NCBI GenBank assembly: GCA_026724425.1
Contig: JAIUCV010000008.1
Location: forward strand, 27,322,477 to 27,386,476
From: Erythrophleum ivorense
Lineage: Eukaryota > Streptophyta > Magnoliopsida > Fabales > Fabaceae
DNA: 64,000 nucleotides
Direction: 5' to 3'
A program made the position numbers and the translations under genes. Of the stretch, positions 13,094 to 25,760 are shown piece by piece; positions within the stretch are counted from its first letter, which is position 1; the number at the start of each line of letters is the position of its first letter. A model generated the notes under the pieces. It searched no databases, was not told the origin of the DNA, and worked only from the letters and a program-made list of their open reading frames with translations.

Positions 13094-14806
13094 AGCTAGA
13101 ATTTATAGTGTCACATGGGGAGTGTACCATTATAAGCTTTGATGTCTTGACCTTAAATTGGTGCAATAGACCCTTAGGAAGCTTAGGTAAGAAGTTCTCA
13201 ATGTATTCTTGTTAAGATTAATCTATGGATAGGAAAATTCCTTGGTAATGGTAGTTGAATAATGATGATTATGCTTATGTTAGGTCTGGTGTGCTTTGAA
13301 TCATGATGGTAGCTAGAGGAAGAGTAATTAGATTCATTAAGGTAACCGAGGTTATTTTACTTAATTACATGTATATGTTCATGTTAATATGATATTTGTT
13401 ACACATGCTTAATTTTGAAATGCTAAATGATTAGTTGATTACTTGAATTATGATTATGATTAGACCTTGTGAGTCCATGGTGGAGCTGTGGTGCGGTTGT
13501 TACCCGTACATGTGCTTCGATCGGGCATCGAGTTGTGATCAGACCCTAGATGCACTAAGCCCTAATTGTGCTCATTATGGAGTTGGTGCCATGGACGAAC
13601 CTTTCCCGATGTTATTGGCCATTAACATGTTGTGTGTGATTGTTGATATAGGACAGTAGTCATTAGTAGCTCAACTAGTTCATTTGCAAATTGAATTGAT
13701 AATTTTGGTATTGATGATATGAAATTATATTGTATTGATTAATCTGTACATATATATGGAATTTGCCTCTTGTTACTAAGATTGTATATCTCACCTCGAT
13801 TGTGGGCTAACATTTTTAGGGACTGGACCTCTTAATGGCAAGGAGAAATTAAGGGAAGCTTATTATATGCTTTGGTAGCACATAGGTTTGGAAACCTTAT
13901 CAGATTATTTTAGATTACTAGTTTTATATAATTGCCTCATTGCATCATAAATTGCCAAGTATAGGGACTATACATGTAATATAATTATCATGGAATTTAA
14001 CATTATGGTTGTAATTGGCTAACAATGGATGAGTGTCTTGATCTTGTATGAACATTAAGCACCTTGTGGTCGTAACACTTTTGCTATCACTAAATTATGG
14101 AATTCACTTATGTATAATAGTTTTGTGAGTAGAAATCAACACTTAAATCTTGAAGTGGATAATGATAGATTAGCTAGGTAAATTAAGAAGATAAATGTCA
14201 TTAGAGTTTCACAAATTGAGGGAGAGTAGTCCTAAAATGTTCTTAGAGGGATAATTAGAGTGCATGGGAGGAGATTTGAGAGTTATAGGAACAGAGGGGA
14301 ATTGATCGCAGCCAAAATGGAATTACCCGAGGCCAAACGTGATGAAGTTACCCAAGGAAGGAAACAGAGAGTAGTTGGCCACAGTGAAGAGCGATGTTAG
14401 CAGCAGCGAAATATGAGAGGCAAGTCTGGTGGTGTTCCAAGGCATAATTCGTCACGGCGAAATGTGCAAAATTTGTGAAGGTGCTCAATTTCTCATATTA
14501 ACCTAGAAACTATAGTTTTCTCTATGGAAATGATAAGGAATGATTTAAGAGCACTTGTAGGAGGTTCTTGTGAGTTGGAATTAATTGATGATAGGATTAA
14601 CAGCTTATAATTGTGGGTTTGATTCCCTTATATGCATAAATGGTTATGAGTAATTAGTTAATGACTCTAACAACATCAAGGTTTAAATTTTCTCACCTTT
14701 TCCTAATGTAAGTAATCTCATAATGACTTTAAACCTTGATTGATGATTATTAATCACTTCTTTAACCTTAATTACCATGATTAGAAGTTAGGATCGTCAC
14801 ACTAGG

Positions 14807-15520
14807 CCTTTTGCTCATCATTCTTTCTTCCTTGAATTTCACTTGGACATGGTTAGTGGAGATCAGAGAAAGTGAGATTCAGAGAATCCCTGTAGTTAAT
14901 CCAACATTCAAACACACACATATTTCACTCAAATACATGGAAGCAAGTATGTATGTCATACAATCATAGCCAAATCATAATTCATGTTGTAGGGATCTCA
15001 TGGTTCACTTAAGAGTAAATTCATGCTCTAGGGATTTTTGGCTTAGCCTCACCTAATATCTAAAGACTTTTGGTTTACCTTCACCTACTTTTAGGGACTT
15101 TTGACTTAGCTTCACCCATAATTGGGACTTTGGTCTAATGTCATCCATATTTTGGTTCTTTTGGCCTAACCTCATCTATTATCAAGAGACTTTTGGCATA
15201 ACCTCACCTATTAAAGAAGCAATCCAACCTTAAATGCAAATGAATGTCATGCAATTACATATTATACTTAAACAATCAACAAGTCACATAATTTAAAAAC
15301 AATACATACAAAAAACCAAGAAACTCAATCAAACTAACCACATATATAAGAATGAAGGAAAAACTACCTTGACACATAAATTTCAATTAATTTTTCTTGG
15401 TCTCTTCCCTTGGTTTCATGGCCTTACACACACATTTGGTTGTGAATTCACTTGTTTGGCCTAGACATAACAAATGAAGCATAAAATCATTAATGAAACC
15501 ATATTTCTACTTATGTTAGT
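14807..15520 (-). mobile_element. divergent LTR-A (A'), continuation after LTR-B1
   Basis: Resumes the host interrupted at 8877. It contains the reverse complement of the conserved stem-loop region (gagattcagagaatccc, about 14874-14890) and a run of the degenerate ~30-bp repeat (about 15000-15215; units ending 'gacttttggcttagcctcacc'). At 15516-15520 it holds the TTAGT target of the LTR-A solo copy that follows. No coding content. Confidence 0.65.
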
Positions 15521-18500
15521 TGTAACACCATCATTTCTAACTCATATCCATCATCCTTTACATGCTCATGTGAGATATAGTAAGAATAAAGTGAGAAATT
15601 TCATTGAATTAATACACTTTCTTGCGTTGTGTCATGGTTAAAAATTCATTTCAGTGTCACATGGACCGTGTGAGCTCATGTTATGCATCCTCATATTTAA
15701 TTGTACCATTACAACTCATTTGCCTCATAAAAACATGCTTTCAACCAATGGAAACCAAAAAGAGACATGGGACATGAATATTCATTCTCGGCCAGACTTG
15801 GCCTCATTTCTAGGCAAATTTTGGAAAATCATAACTAAATCTATAAACATTAAAAACATGTAATCTTAGTTATTCTGGAAATCTTAGGATGTCTACTTCA
15901 TGCTAAAAATATGTACAAGTCATAACATCCCACATACAGGGCGTTTGACACTTGAAATGGTCTGGAGGTTGGACTAGGTTCTGATGCTGTCACAGTTTAC
16001 TGATATGAATTCAAAAATGTCTAATTAATTTCAAAAAAATCTAATCCATACAAATGATACCAATATAGAAATCTATGGATGTTAAATAGAGAGGAAAAAT
16101 ATCTCCAGATCAGTTCATCAAGTCCAGATTTCAAAAATCGATGGAACAGTACTTCTGGTCAAGTAAGATGACTGATACTAGATAGAAACTTCAAAAATTC
16201 ATATCTCTCTCTCTAGACTTCCAAATGAGGTGCTTCTAGTTGTCACAGGTCACTGTGATTGCCTAGTTTCTCTGTATGAAATTTCATGTCAATTGGACAT
16301 CATTTGAGGCTAGAGTGACAGAAAACATTTTCGAACCATTGTAACAGTACATCAGATCACTTCCATAAATTTTGCCAACTTTGAAAAATCATCAAATATT
16401 CTGTAGACCTCTGAAAATTATGAACTTTAGCTTCCCAAAAATCCCTTACTGAGACCTAATTTCATATCAAATTTCAGATCAAGACTAACTCATTTGGCTA
16501 AAAAGTGATATAGGATTCCATAATGGTCAAATTTGGCTCCATATGAGATACCAAACTTGCCAAATGGTCTTCCCTTAGTGTTGGCACCTTTTGGGCAAGT
16601 CTAAAAGTATATTTAAGACTTTTGTGGGCTGTCCAAATGGTCCCAAACCTCATGCATCTCATTTTGGCCATTCAACCCGCACTTATACGCATATTCATCA
16701 AACTTTAAATTCTCATTCTATAGCCTTACATACTCAAAACATGGGCTAGTGGTCATATATCATAATCATACATCTAAACACCACATAATAGGATATTTAC
16801 ACATGTCTCAACGTTCATAGTACATATACAACCTCATATACATGATGAACCATCATTATGGTTCCAAAATAAACAAAACAAGATACAAGGTTGTTGATCT
16901 CTCTTCCTCATCATTGGTGGCTCCCTTCACCATAATTGTTTGGTCCACCTAGCATGTTAGATCATTGGAGAGGAGGAGATGAGATTCAAAGAATCCCAAT
17001 AGCTCATCTCCCATTCAATCACCCATAATATATGCAAAGCAAGCTTTTCAAATACATGTATGGAAAAATAGAAGTCATGGACATTTTCAAAGCAACCTTA
17101 GCATGTGAATCAATCATACAAGACATTCAAGAGTTCCCCAAGTGTTTGGATTGGCCTCACACTTCTCCTCATGGATTTTGGACTTGCCTAACCCATTCTT
17201 TAAGAGCTTAGGACTCAACCATACTCTTAGGAGCCCACTTTGCTTTAAGGAGACTCTTTGCCATGTCTCAACCAAGCTCAAGGGTTCTTGGCTCATCCTC
17301 ACCAAAGGGAAGAGTTCTTGGCCTCTCCTCACTCAAGCAAACTCATACAAACATTATGGATTCATTTAAAACATAACATGGCATCAAAGATCATGGAATA
17401 TAAAGGCATGCTGGCATACTTTTCTTAGCTTGAAAATACACATACACACATTCTAAAACAAGCTAAACACATATCCATGCATGAGAGAAGGTGGAGAGAG
17501 CTACCTTGCACAATTTCACACACTTTTTCCTTAGCTTTCAAACCTCCTCTTTCGGCCACACACCCACAATTTGGTGGAGATAGTTTCTCTTGGCCTAAAT
17601 ACAATTTATGGGAGCCAATTAAGTCCATGAAACATATTCTAAGGCTACATAACTTGATGAAACACTAAATTGCTCTATAGGCTCCATTATGGTCCATAAT
17701 CACACCTAATGAAGCAACACCCATCAAATGACTTCTAGGCCTCATTCTTTCTTTTCAATTATGATTCTTGACTCCATTTAAGCCTCTTGGAGTCATCACA
17801 TCATTAAGACAAAAGGTCTAGCACCATGTTGCTTCTTTAGGTCATATTATGGAACCTATGGCATCAAATCAATTTCTATGAGTTCTAAATTTTTTCCAAG
17901 GCCTCCCTTCATCTTTATTCATCAAATATGACTCAAGAATGGCCTTAGAAAAATTTAAAAATCCCCTACCTACATAAACTAGCCTAGGCCGAGACTATGG
18001 CATCCTTTGGCCTCCATGGGAATTTCTTTGCTTCCTTGAAGGAGGAAGCTTGTAGGGAGCATCTAAGGTGTCTCAAGAACTCATTTACACTCTTACTTAG
18101 ACCTAGGAAGCATCATACAAATTCAAAAATTGGAAGGTGCACTTAAAACCCTAGGTTTTGTATCTTGATTTCTAATGCCTATTTCTTAGTTTCCATTGCA
18201 TATTCTTATTCCTCTCCATCACATACCTAAGAATCATCCTTGGTTTGGTTAAAAATCTGACTCCTTATGGCAGCACACATGTGGGTCGAAATGGAGAAGA
18301 AGGGCCATGGAAGATATCAACCATATGATGCATTTTTACCTTGTTTCCTTGGTTAGTTTGGCTTAAATCTTGATTTCTCCAAGCTCCTCTCTTCAAATCC
18401 GAACTTTCCCCTCTGTTCTTCCTTCGAAATAGGCCTCAAAACTTCAGAAAAATCATGGAGAAGAAGAGGGAAAAAGAGGAGAAGAGAGTGGTGGAGAAAA

Positions 18501-19185
18501 AGCATGAAAAACATACATAAAAACCTACCTTTAGCTTGGAATTTCTTCTCCTTCTTCCTCCTCCCTTGTGAACCCAAAGGTTCTGGTCTTCTATCTATTT
18601 TTTGTTCAGAAGAAGGTCAGTGAAGAGAGAGGGCAGATTGGGACGTTTTTATAAGGGGCTTCAAGAACCAAACAATTACAAAAATTTCCATTTTGCCCTT
18701 TCATCTTGCATTTTCATTTTAGCTCCTTTTTTAGAACCGTATTTCCCATCATAACAAATAGGTTCCCAATTTAATAAAATGGCTTTGGAATCACTCAAAT
18801 CGGAGCTAAAACCTTTCCGAACGAATTGGTAAAAGTTCAGGTCAACTGACGTCGAAAAGAGTACACCGGAGGGGCTTTACCGGTCCCGGGGCTTCCCATA
18901 GTTTTTGGGGCCTCTGAAAACCCTAGGCAACTCAAAATTTCCATTTAAAAAGCCCTCCTAGGTGCTTTTCCAAAATTGCACTTATTTACAAAAATGCCAC
19001 TGGCCTTTCGGCAATTTTTTTGAATCACGCCAACCTCGGTTTCTAGGCAACTCAAGGCTCAAATCCTCATTTTCTATTATTTAAAATTTTATCTACATTT
19101 TATTTGGCCTTAAATTACTCATCTCAGGAGACTTGCTTTGAAAACTGACTCATTTCAGTAGTTTATGAAAAAATCAAACGTTACA
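15521..19185 (-). mobile_element. solo LTR-A (A2), TSD TTAGT
   Basis: Reverse-complement LTR-A of 3.67 kb: plus-strand edges TGTAACACCA (15521) and AACGTTACA (19185). It has a perfect TTAGT duplication (15516-15520, 19186-19190). Landmarks in reverse order are the stem-loop (about 16975-17010), the ~30-bp repeat block (about 17150-17340), a GGTAGG donor-like site near 18530, and a TATA element at 18646-18653, 532 bp from the LTR start. The U3 segment between 18990 and 19185 is the type shared with the copy at 53708. Confidence 0.92.
18646..18653 (-). promoter_or_regulatory. putative TATA box of LTR-A (A2)
   Basis: TATAAAAA on the minus strand, 532 bp inside the LTR. The same position holds TATATATA-type sequences in three other copies (offsets 549-593), which makes a real LTR promoter element plausible. 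Confidence 0.5.
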
Positions 19186-19190
19186 TTAGT

Positions 19191-19601
19191 CTTATATATG
19201 CAAACTAGGGTTTTAGGTATAGTTTATGGCCTCTTTGAATGCTTTAAGAAGCCACTTTTAGAATTTAACTTCTAGGCTTCAAAAACTTATTATATATGAT
19301 CTTCTTAATTTTAATAAAACCCATTAAAGTCACCAAAAACATCATTAAACCACCTAAAGTCATATGGTCTAATTAGGCATCTTTAGACCCTACTTTTTCA
19401 CTTTCAAAAATAAAATTCCTAAATTCATTGTAATGGCTCTATTAGCATTTATAATTTATATCCAGACCATTCATAACCTTGAAATCAATAAAACAACTCT
19501 TTAGGTATCCATTCTACTACATGGCCTAGACATACTTTTGGTTCCCATTCCTTGGAATTTTGTTTGCATCTTAAGGAATTAGATGGTTTTGAGATTTTCA
19601 T
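19191..19601. other. remnant between LTR-A (A2) and LTR-C copy 2
   Basis: About 410 bp of AT-rich DNA beginning right after the second TTAGT. By position it should continue the divergent LTR-A that hosts A2. Phrases such as 'gcaaactagggttttaggtatag' resemble the 'ctagggttt' stretch seen mid-LTR in other copies, but the match is too weak to assign confidently. No gene is visible. Confidence 0.35.
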
Positions 19602-20244
19602 TACAAAACCTTCTTTACTTACCCATTTTTAATAAATTAATTTTTATATATGTGAATAATTACTAATTTATTTATGTCTAATTACTCTCTTCCTTTTTAA
19701 CTATTCTTTTATGATAGAGGTTCTTGATTTTATGTCAACTAACCTATATAGCATAACAAAATATGATAAATAATAGAAATAAACTACTATTACTACATGC
19801 TGTTTAAAAGTCTAGTCATAGGGTAGTGGGATCATTATAGGTACCAACCAGAGTATATCATTGGGAATTTAGCCTAAGCTACCCAAAAAGAAATCATAAA
19901 CAACAAAAGCACTATCAAAGTTAGTCCCCTATTCATACAAAAAAAACCTATCAACTGTTAGCAATTACATAATTTTGTGGAAATAAGGGAGAAGATCCAC
20001 TCAAGGGAAATGAGTGAGTTTTTCCTAGTGCCACAAAAATCACCAAAATAACTCGTATAGCATCATCATAAGATATGATGCGTATATTATGGTTCACATA
20101 GACCTAACCCTATAAAGGAAATTGTATCCATTCCACTTGCATCTCTAATGTCATTTTGTAAATTGGCATCTAAAACTATAAACCACAATAGAGTGAAATA
20201 TAACTTTCTTAGTAACATAGATATAATTAATACAACGCAATATT

Positions 20245-23200
20245 TGTAACATCCGGTTCCCTGAAAACCAGAGAAAACGTGAGAAACGTAACGTACAGTT
20301 TCTCCGTTAATGAACGAAACTTATCGGATACAAAAGGAACTCCCCCAAGATGATAGAGTTAAGGTCCAGAAAAATTTGGGAAGCATTCTAGACTCCTAAA
20401 TATGAGAATCCCAGGCTCAGACGGAAAGAAAAATGGAGCTAGAATGAAGAAACAATTTCTCACAAAAAGCCTACGAAACGTAATGGAACTTTCGTAATTT
20501 TGAGCAATTTTAGAATTCACACAAGAAGGCTTTTTAAATGAAAGTTTTGAGTTCCTCGGGGTTCTCAGAGGCCCTAAAAACCATGGGAAATCCCGAGACA
20601 GTTAAATCCCCTCCGGTGAATGTTTTCCAACGTCGGTGTGCCTGAACTTTGATGAATCCATTCGGGAAGGTTTTAGCTCCAATTTGAGTGATTCCAAAGG
20701 CACTTTACTAAATTGGGAACCTAAATTTTATAATAGAAAAGACGGTTCTCAAAATGGAGCTAAAACAAAGGAGAAATGAAAATGCCAAGAACAAAGGGCA
20801 AAATGGAAAATTTTAAAAAGTGTAACTTCCTCCCACCTATATATATGATAAGCCCTTCTTCTCCCCTCATTATGCACGACCAAGTTCTGCCCAAAACTAG
20901 AGGAAAACCCTAAGGAGAGTGGCACATAAGAGGAAGGCAAAGAGGAGGAGAAATCAAAGGCTTAAGATATGGAAATTAGTAGTTTTTCATGCTCTTTCTC
21001 TTCCAAATCTCTTCTCCTCTATTCTCCTTTGTTTCCTATGATTATCATGAAGTCTATAAATCTGTTTTAAGGGAGAAATTGAGGGGAAAATTCGGATTTG
21101 AAGAGAGGAGCTCAAAGAACACAAGATTCAAGTGAGAAAAAGCAAGAAAATAAGGTAATTTCTCTTCCTATAGTTGTCATTTTTGGTGCCTTTCTCCACC
21201 ATTTCGCCCCACTTGAGAAAACCCTAGGAGGAGATGATTTTTAGGCAGAACCAAGCATGAATCTAAGGAAAAAGGGTGTGGAGATTAAGAATATGCAAAG
21301 GGAATTATCAAAAAATCATTAAATTTCAAGATGCAAGTTCTAGGGTTTCAATTGCACCTTGTAAAATCTGATTTTGTATGATGATTCCTAGGCCTAAGTA
21401 AGAGTTTAAATGAGCTCCCAAGATCCCCAAGAGGCTTCCCATATGCTTCTTCCCTTGAGAAAACAAAAAAAGCTCCATGGAACCCAATATGCTTCATAGC
21501 CTGGGCCTAGATGGGTTCTCTTAGCTAGGGAGAGTTTTAAATTTTTCTAAGGCCATTCTTGAGTCATATTTGATGAATGAAAATGAGGGGAGGCCTTGGA
21601 AAAAATTTAAAACTCATAGAAAGTGATTTGGTGCCTTAGGTTCCATATTATGACCTAAAAAAGCAACATGATGTTAGGCTCTTTGTTTTAATTATGTGAT
21701 GACTCCAAGAGGCTTAAAAGGAGTCAAGAATAATATTTGAGAGGAAAGAATGGAGCCTAGAAATTGTTTCAAGAGTGTTGCTTCATTAAGTGCATTTATG
21801 GACCATAATGGAGCCTATAGAGCAATCTAGTATCTAAGCAAGTTGTATGACCTTAGAGTTTGTTTCATGAACCTAATTGGCTCCCATAAATTGTATCTAG
21901 GCCAAGAGAAACCATCTCCACCAAATTGTGGGTGTGTGGCCGAAAGAGGAGGCTTGAAAGCTAAGGAAAAAGTGTGTGCTTGTATACAAGGTAGCTTTCT
22001 CCATCTTCTCTCATGCATGGATGTGTGTTTAGCTTGTTTTAGAATGTGTGTATGTATAATTTCAAGCTATGAAAAGTATGCTAGCATTCCTTTATATGCT
22101 ATGATCCTTAATGCCATGTTATGTTTTCTAATGAGTGCATGATGTTTGTATGAGTTTACTTGAGTGTGGAAAGGCCAAGAACTCTTCCCTTGGGTGAGGA
22201 TGAACCAAGAACCCTCAAGCTTGGTTGAGATAAAGTAAAGAGTCTCCCAAAAGCAAAGTGGGCTCCCAAGAGTATTGTTGAGTCCAAAATGCTCAAGAAT
22301 AGATGAGGCAAGTACAAAATCTATGAGGAGAAGTGTGAGGCCAATCCAAACACATGGTGAGCTCTTGAATGATTTGTATGAGTTTTTCACATGCCAAGTT
22401 TGCTTATAAAATGTCCATGGCTTTTATTTTCTCCATGCATGCATTTGTAAAGCTTGCTTTACACATATTATGTGTGATTGAATGGGAGATGAGCTATTAG
22501 GATTCTTTGAATCTCATCCCCTCCTCTCCAATGATCTAACATGCTAGGTGGACTAAGTAATTATGGGTGAAGGGAGCCAACAACCATAAAGAGCAAGGAT
22601 TGACAAGCCTATGTGTTATTTTAGCCATTTTAGAACCATAATGATAGTTCATAATGTATATGATATTATATATGTACCATGAACCATAAGACATGTGTAA
22701 ATATACTATTATGTGATATTTAGATGTATGAAAATGATATATGACCTATAGTACTTATTTTGAGTATGGAAGGCCAAGGTGTGCAATATGAAATTTTGAT
22801 GAATGTATGCATAAGTATGGGTTGAATGGCCAAAATGAGATGCATGAGATTTGGGACCATTTGGGCAGCTCACTTAAGTCTCAAATGTACTTTTGGACTT
22901 TCCCAAAAGGTGCCACAACCAAGGGAAGGCCATTTGGCAATTTTGGTACCTCATATGGAGCCAAAAATTGACCAATATGGAACCCTATATCACTTTTTCG
23001 CCAAATGAGTTAGTCTTAGTCTAAAACCTAGCATGCAATTAGGTCTCATTGAGAGATTTCTAGCAAGCTAAAGATCAAAATTTTTGGAGGTCTACAGAAT
23101 ATTTGATGATTTTTCAAAGTTGGCAAAATTTATGTTTCTGGTTTGCTGCACTATTCATTTGGTCCAAAATTTTTTTCTGTCACTCGAAATTCAAATGATG

Positions 23201-23979
23201 TCCAATTGCCACCAAATTTTGTACAGAGAAACTAGATAATCACAGTGACTCATGCCAACTTGAAGCACCTCATTTGGAGGTCTAGAGAGGGATATATGAA
23301 TTTTTGAAGTTTCTGTTCAGTATCATTAACCTTGCTCGACCAGAAGTATTGTTCTATTGAATTCCAAAGTCTGAGCTTGATGAACTGACTAGAGATATTT
23401 TTTCTCTCTAGTTGACATCTACATCTTTTCAGATTGGTATCATTTGCATAGATTGGATTTTTTTGAAATTAATTGGACATTTTTGAAGTTCATATCAATA
23501 AATTGTGTCAGCATCAGGACCCAATCTGACCTCCAGACTATTTTGCATGTCAAACACTTTGTGTGTTGGATGTTATGACTTGTACATATTTTTATCATGA
23601 ATTAGACGTCCCAAGCTTTCCAGAATGATCAAGATTGCATATTTGTTATTTTTCTAGATTTAGTTATGATTTTTCAAAATTTGTGAAAGAAAAGAGGAAA
23701 TCCTGACCAAAAATGCAAACACGAATTTCATATGCTCCTTTGCTTTCCACGAGTTGTAGGCCAAATTTGATGATGGAAATGAGTTATATTCATGTGTTTA
23801 AGTATGAGAAAGTGATAGATGCTTTCATATGGCCTATGGGACTCCGAAAGAAAAATTTTACCCGTAGATAAATGTATTTTTATTCATAACTCCCTATGCC
23901 ACTATATTGTTTCCATAGAACAAACATAAGATGAGGCATAGGAATTGTATGAATTGAGTCCTAGAAGTATGGTGTTACA
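20245..23979 (+). mobile_element. solo LTR-A (A3), TSD ATATT
   Basis: A 3.74-kb element, TGTAACATCCGG to GGTGTTACA, with a perfect ATATT duplication (20240-20244, 23980-23984) inside LTR-C copy 2. It contains a TATA box at 20838-20846 (offset 593), AAATAAGGTAA near 21152, the ~30-bp repeat block at 22165-22345 and the stem-loop at about 22485-22520. There is no internal domain, so a solo LTR. Confidence 0.92.
20838..20846 (+). promoter_or_regulatory. putative TATA box of LTR-A (A3)
   Basis: TATATATAT, 593 bp from the LTR start, at the end of the U3-like segment and before a purine/pyrimidine-rich leader. Equivalent boxes occur in A2, A4 and A6 at offsets 532-549. Confidence 0.5.
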
Positions 23980-25760
23980 ATATTCATGCAGAAATGTCAA
24001 CTGTAAATTTAACAAACAATGGATAATATAAACGGAAGACTCTATGGAGAATAATTAATTTATAGAATAACGTCAACAGAGAAATATCCTATTTTTGTAA
24101 TATTTAACTTGAATACAAAAATAATGAAAATGAACAGTAATAGAGAGTTTTATACAAACATATAACAAAGAATACCATATAAACTTCAAGGTTTTGCACA
24201 TGTAAATAGAACATGATTTAAATACAATTAACAAGATATTAACAGAATCAGAGTTCATCAATCACAAGATATCAACATATATAGAATATAGAAAGTATAA
24301 CCAACAATAATTATTCAATTTGACCATTAGGCCTTGGAGACTGCCAGGCTCAATACCCAAATCATGTTGTACTACCATGACTTAGCAGGTTCACCATTAC
24401 TTCTTTTACTGAGGTGTCCACCAACGGCTACCCAAGGAAAGTCATAGAAAAATATCATAATAATGCCATCCAAACCATTATTTGATCAAGACATAATAGG
24501 TATATTTGGGAAAGAGCTATCTTGCAAGACTCTATGAACAAATACATAATCGGGATAGTAAAACAATGCACTAGAGTTTGGAAAAATTATACTTAAATAC
24601 TTAAAATTATTTTTTCACTTTTCTAAGTCTAAATTTGTCATAAGGTCTATCTGGTATCCAAAATAGTTCATAAATTAGGGTCTAATGTCAAAGTACAAAG
24701 TAAGGTCTAGTATACTCATAAAATGCTTGTTCAGGTATACGTGAGGCTTAATAAAGCCCAATAAGTCCAAATAGGTCCAAAATATCCAAATGGCCCTCAC
24801 CGGTCCTAATTGGTATTTTAGATATTTGTAAGTATCTTTCTTAATTAAAATTGGACATCTAGCACAATAGCAACTATCCAGTGGCCAACTCTGATACACA
24901 TTCATGAAATCAAGCAATAAGTAGCATATTATCCATATTATCATCAAATTAAATAGCAAGTAACATAGTACAAGAACAAATATCTACAATATATTTAAAT
25001 ATCAATGAAATGTTTATAAATCTCTAACTTCCACAAATAAGCTTTAAAAATTGCAAAATAAATATTAACATAATGCAAACAACATATAGAACATTTTAGA
25101 CCACATAAATTAGTTAAAACACATCAAATAACATAAGTAAAAATTTAAGAAGTTCTTAAGCAACACTTTTTCTCAAAAAATTCATGGTCAACACTTTTTC
25201 TCAAAAAGGTGAACAAAAGTCCTAAAACAATTTCTAGAAATTCCATGTATATTTTACACTTTTATTAAAATGAAATTCAAGGGTTTTTGGCTATAATATT
25301 CATGAAAATCAAGATTATATTAATCTATCTCTTCCTTAAGTTTTCTTCCATTATTCTTCCATTTTTTCCTCCTCAGTTTTTTCCATGGCTTCTTGAAATA
25401 CAAAGTTTCATAATTTATAGAAAGGTTTCCAAGAATAACAATTTTCTTGAATCACATGAATCCATAAACTACATATATGAATTCTCCATCTTTTCTTGTT
25501 GTGGATTCATAAGACAGTAAGAATTTCCATTTTCTTCTTCCTTGGCTAAAACTCAAGGAGAAGAAAAGAGGAAATTTCTTAGAGAAAAATAAAAGAAAAC
25601 CAAGAAAAAGATAGTTTATCCATGTTACCTTCAATTTTCGGTGTTGTTTCCTTCCCGGTAGCTTTTCCTTTCTTCTTTCTCCTTCTTCCTTCTTCTCCTT
25701 TGGCTGTGGCTCTCTACCCTCCATTCTCTCTTTGTTTGGCTGAATGGTGAGTGTATATTT

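Larger units (their letters stand above)
9923..13115 (+). mobile_element. 296-bp LTR-A mini-derivative holding an antisense integrase fragment, TSD TGGGG
   Basis: After removing the nested LTR-B (10062-12953 plus one TSD copy), about 296 bp remain. The first ~61 bp (TGTAATGTCC... to about 9983) match the 5' start of LTR-A, for example the copy at 31391. The last ~21 bp (agctagaatttatagtgtcaca) match the LTR-A 3' end at 35055-35075. Between them lies about 212 bp matching the Tekay integrase remnant of 47819-48030, in antisense relative to this LTR. The unit is flanked by a perfect TGGGG duplication (9918-9922, 13116-13120) inside LTR-B1. It therefore inserted as a complete TG...CA unit whose LTR interior had been replaced. 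Confidence 0.75.
8878..14801 (+). mobile_element. solo LTR-B (B1), TSD CTAGG, carrying nested insertions
   Basis: Opens TGTAACACCC at 8878 and closes ...GTCACA at 14801. Both sides carry a perfect CTAGG duplication (8873-8877, 14802-14806). The LTR's own sequence is 8878-9922 plus 13121-14801 (about 2.73 kb); the rest is an LTR-A mini-derivative at 9923-13115. Its parts align in reverse with B2 (10062-12953) and B3 (26988-30003), most clearly in the block 13450-13660 against 11625-11800 and 28500-28680. Orientation is inferred from a TATA box (TATATATAAAA, 9445-9455) lying 567 bp from the start, the same spacing as in LTR-A. No protein coding. Confidence 0.85.
19602..25760 (-). mobile_element. 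LTR-C copy 2, interrupted by a solo LTR-A
   Basis: The left edge aligns with the LTR-C terminus at 49603 ('ccttctttacttaccc' against 'cctcctttacttaccc'). LTR-C's own sequence is 19602-20244 plus 23985-25760 (about 2.42 kb). It matches C1 through 'ttcttgaatcacatgaatccataa' (25444 against 6662), then stops at 25760 where a divergent LTR-A starts. The ~1.2 kb nearest the LTR start (as at 7030-8254) does not reappear, so it was deleted or lies elsewhere. No open reading frame of note. Confidence 0.72.
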
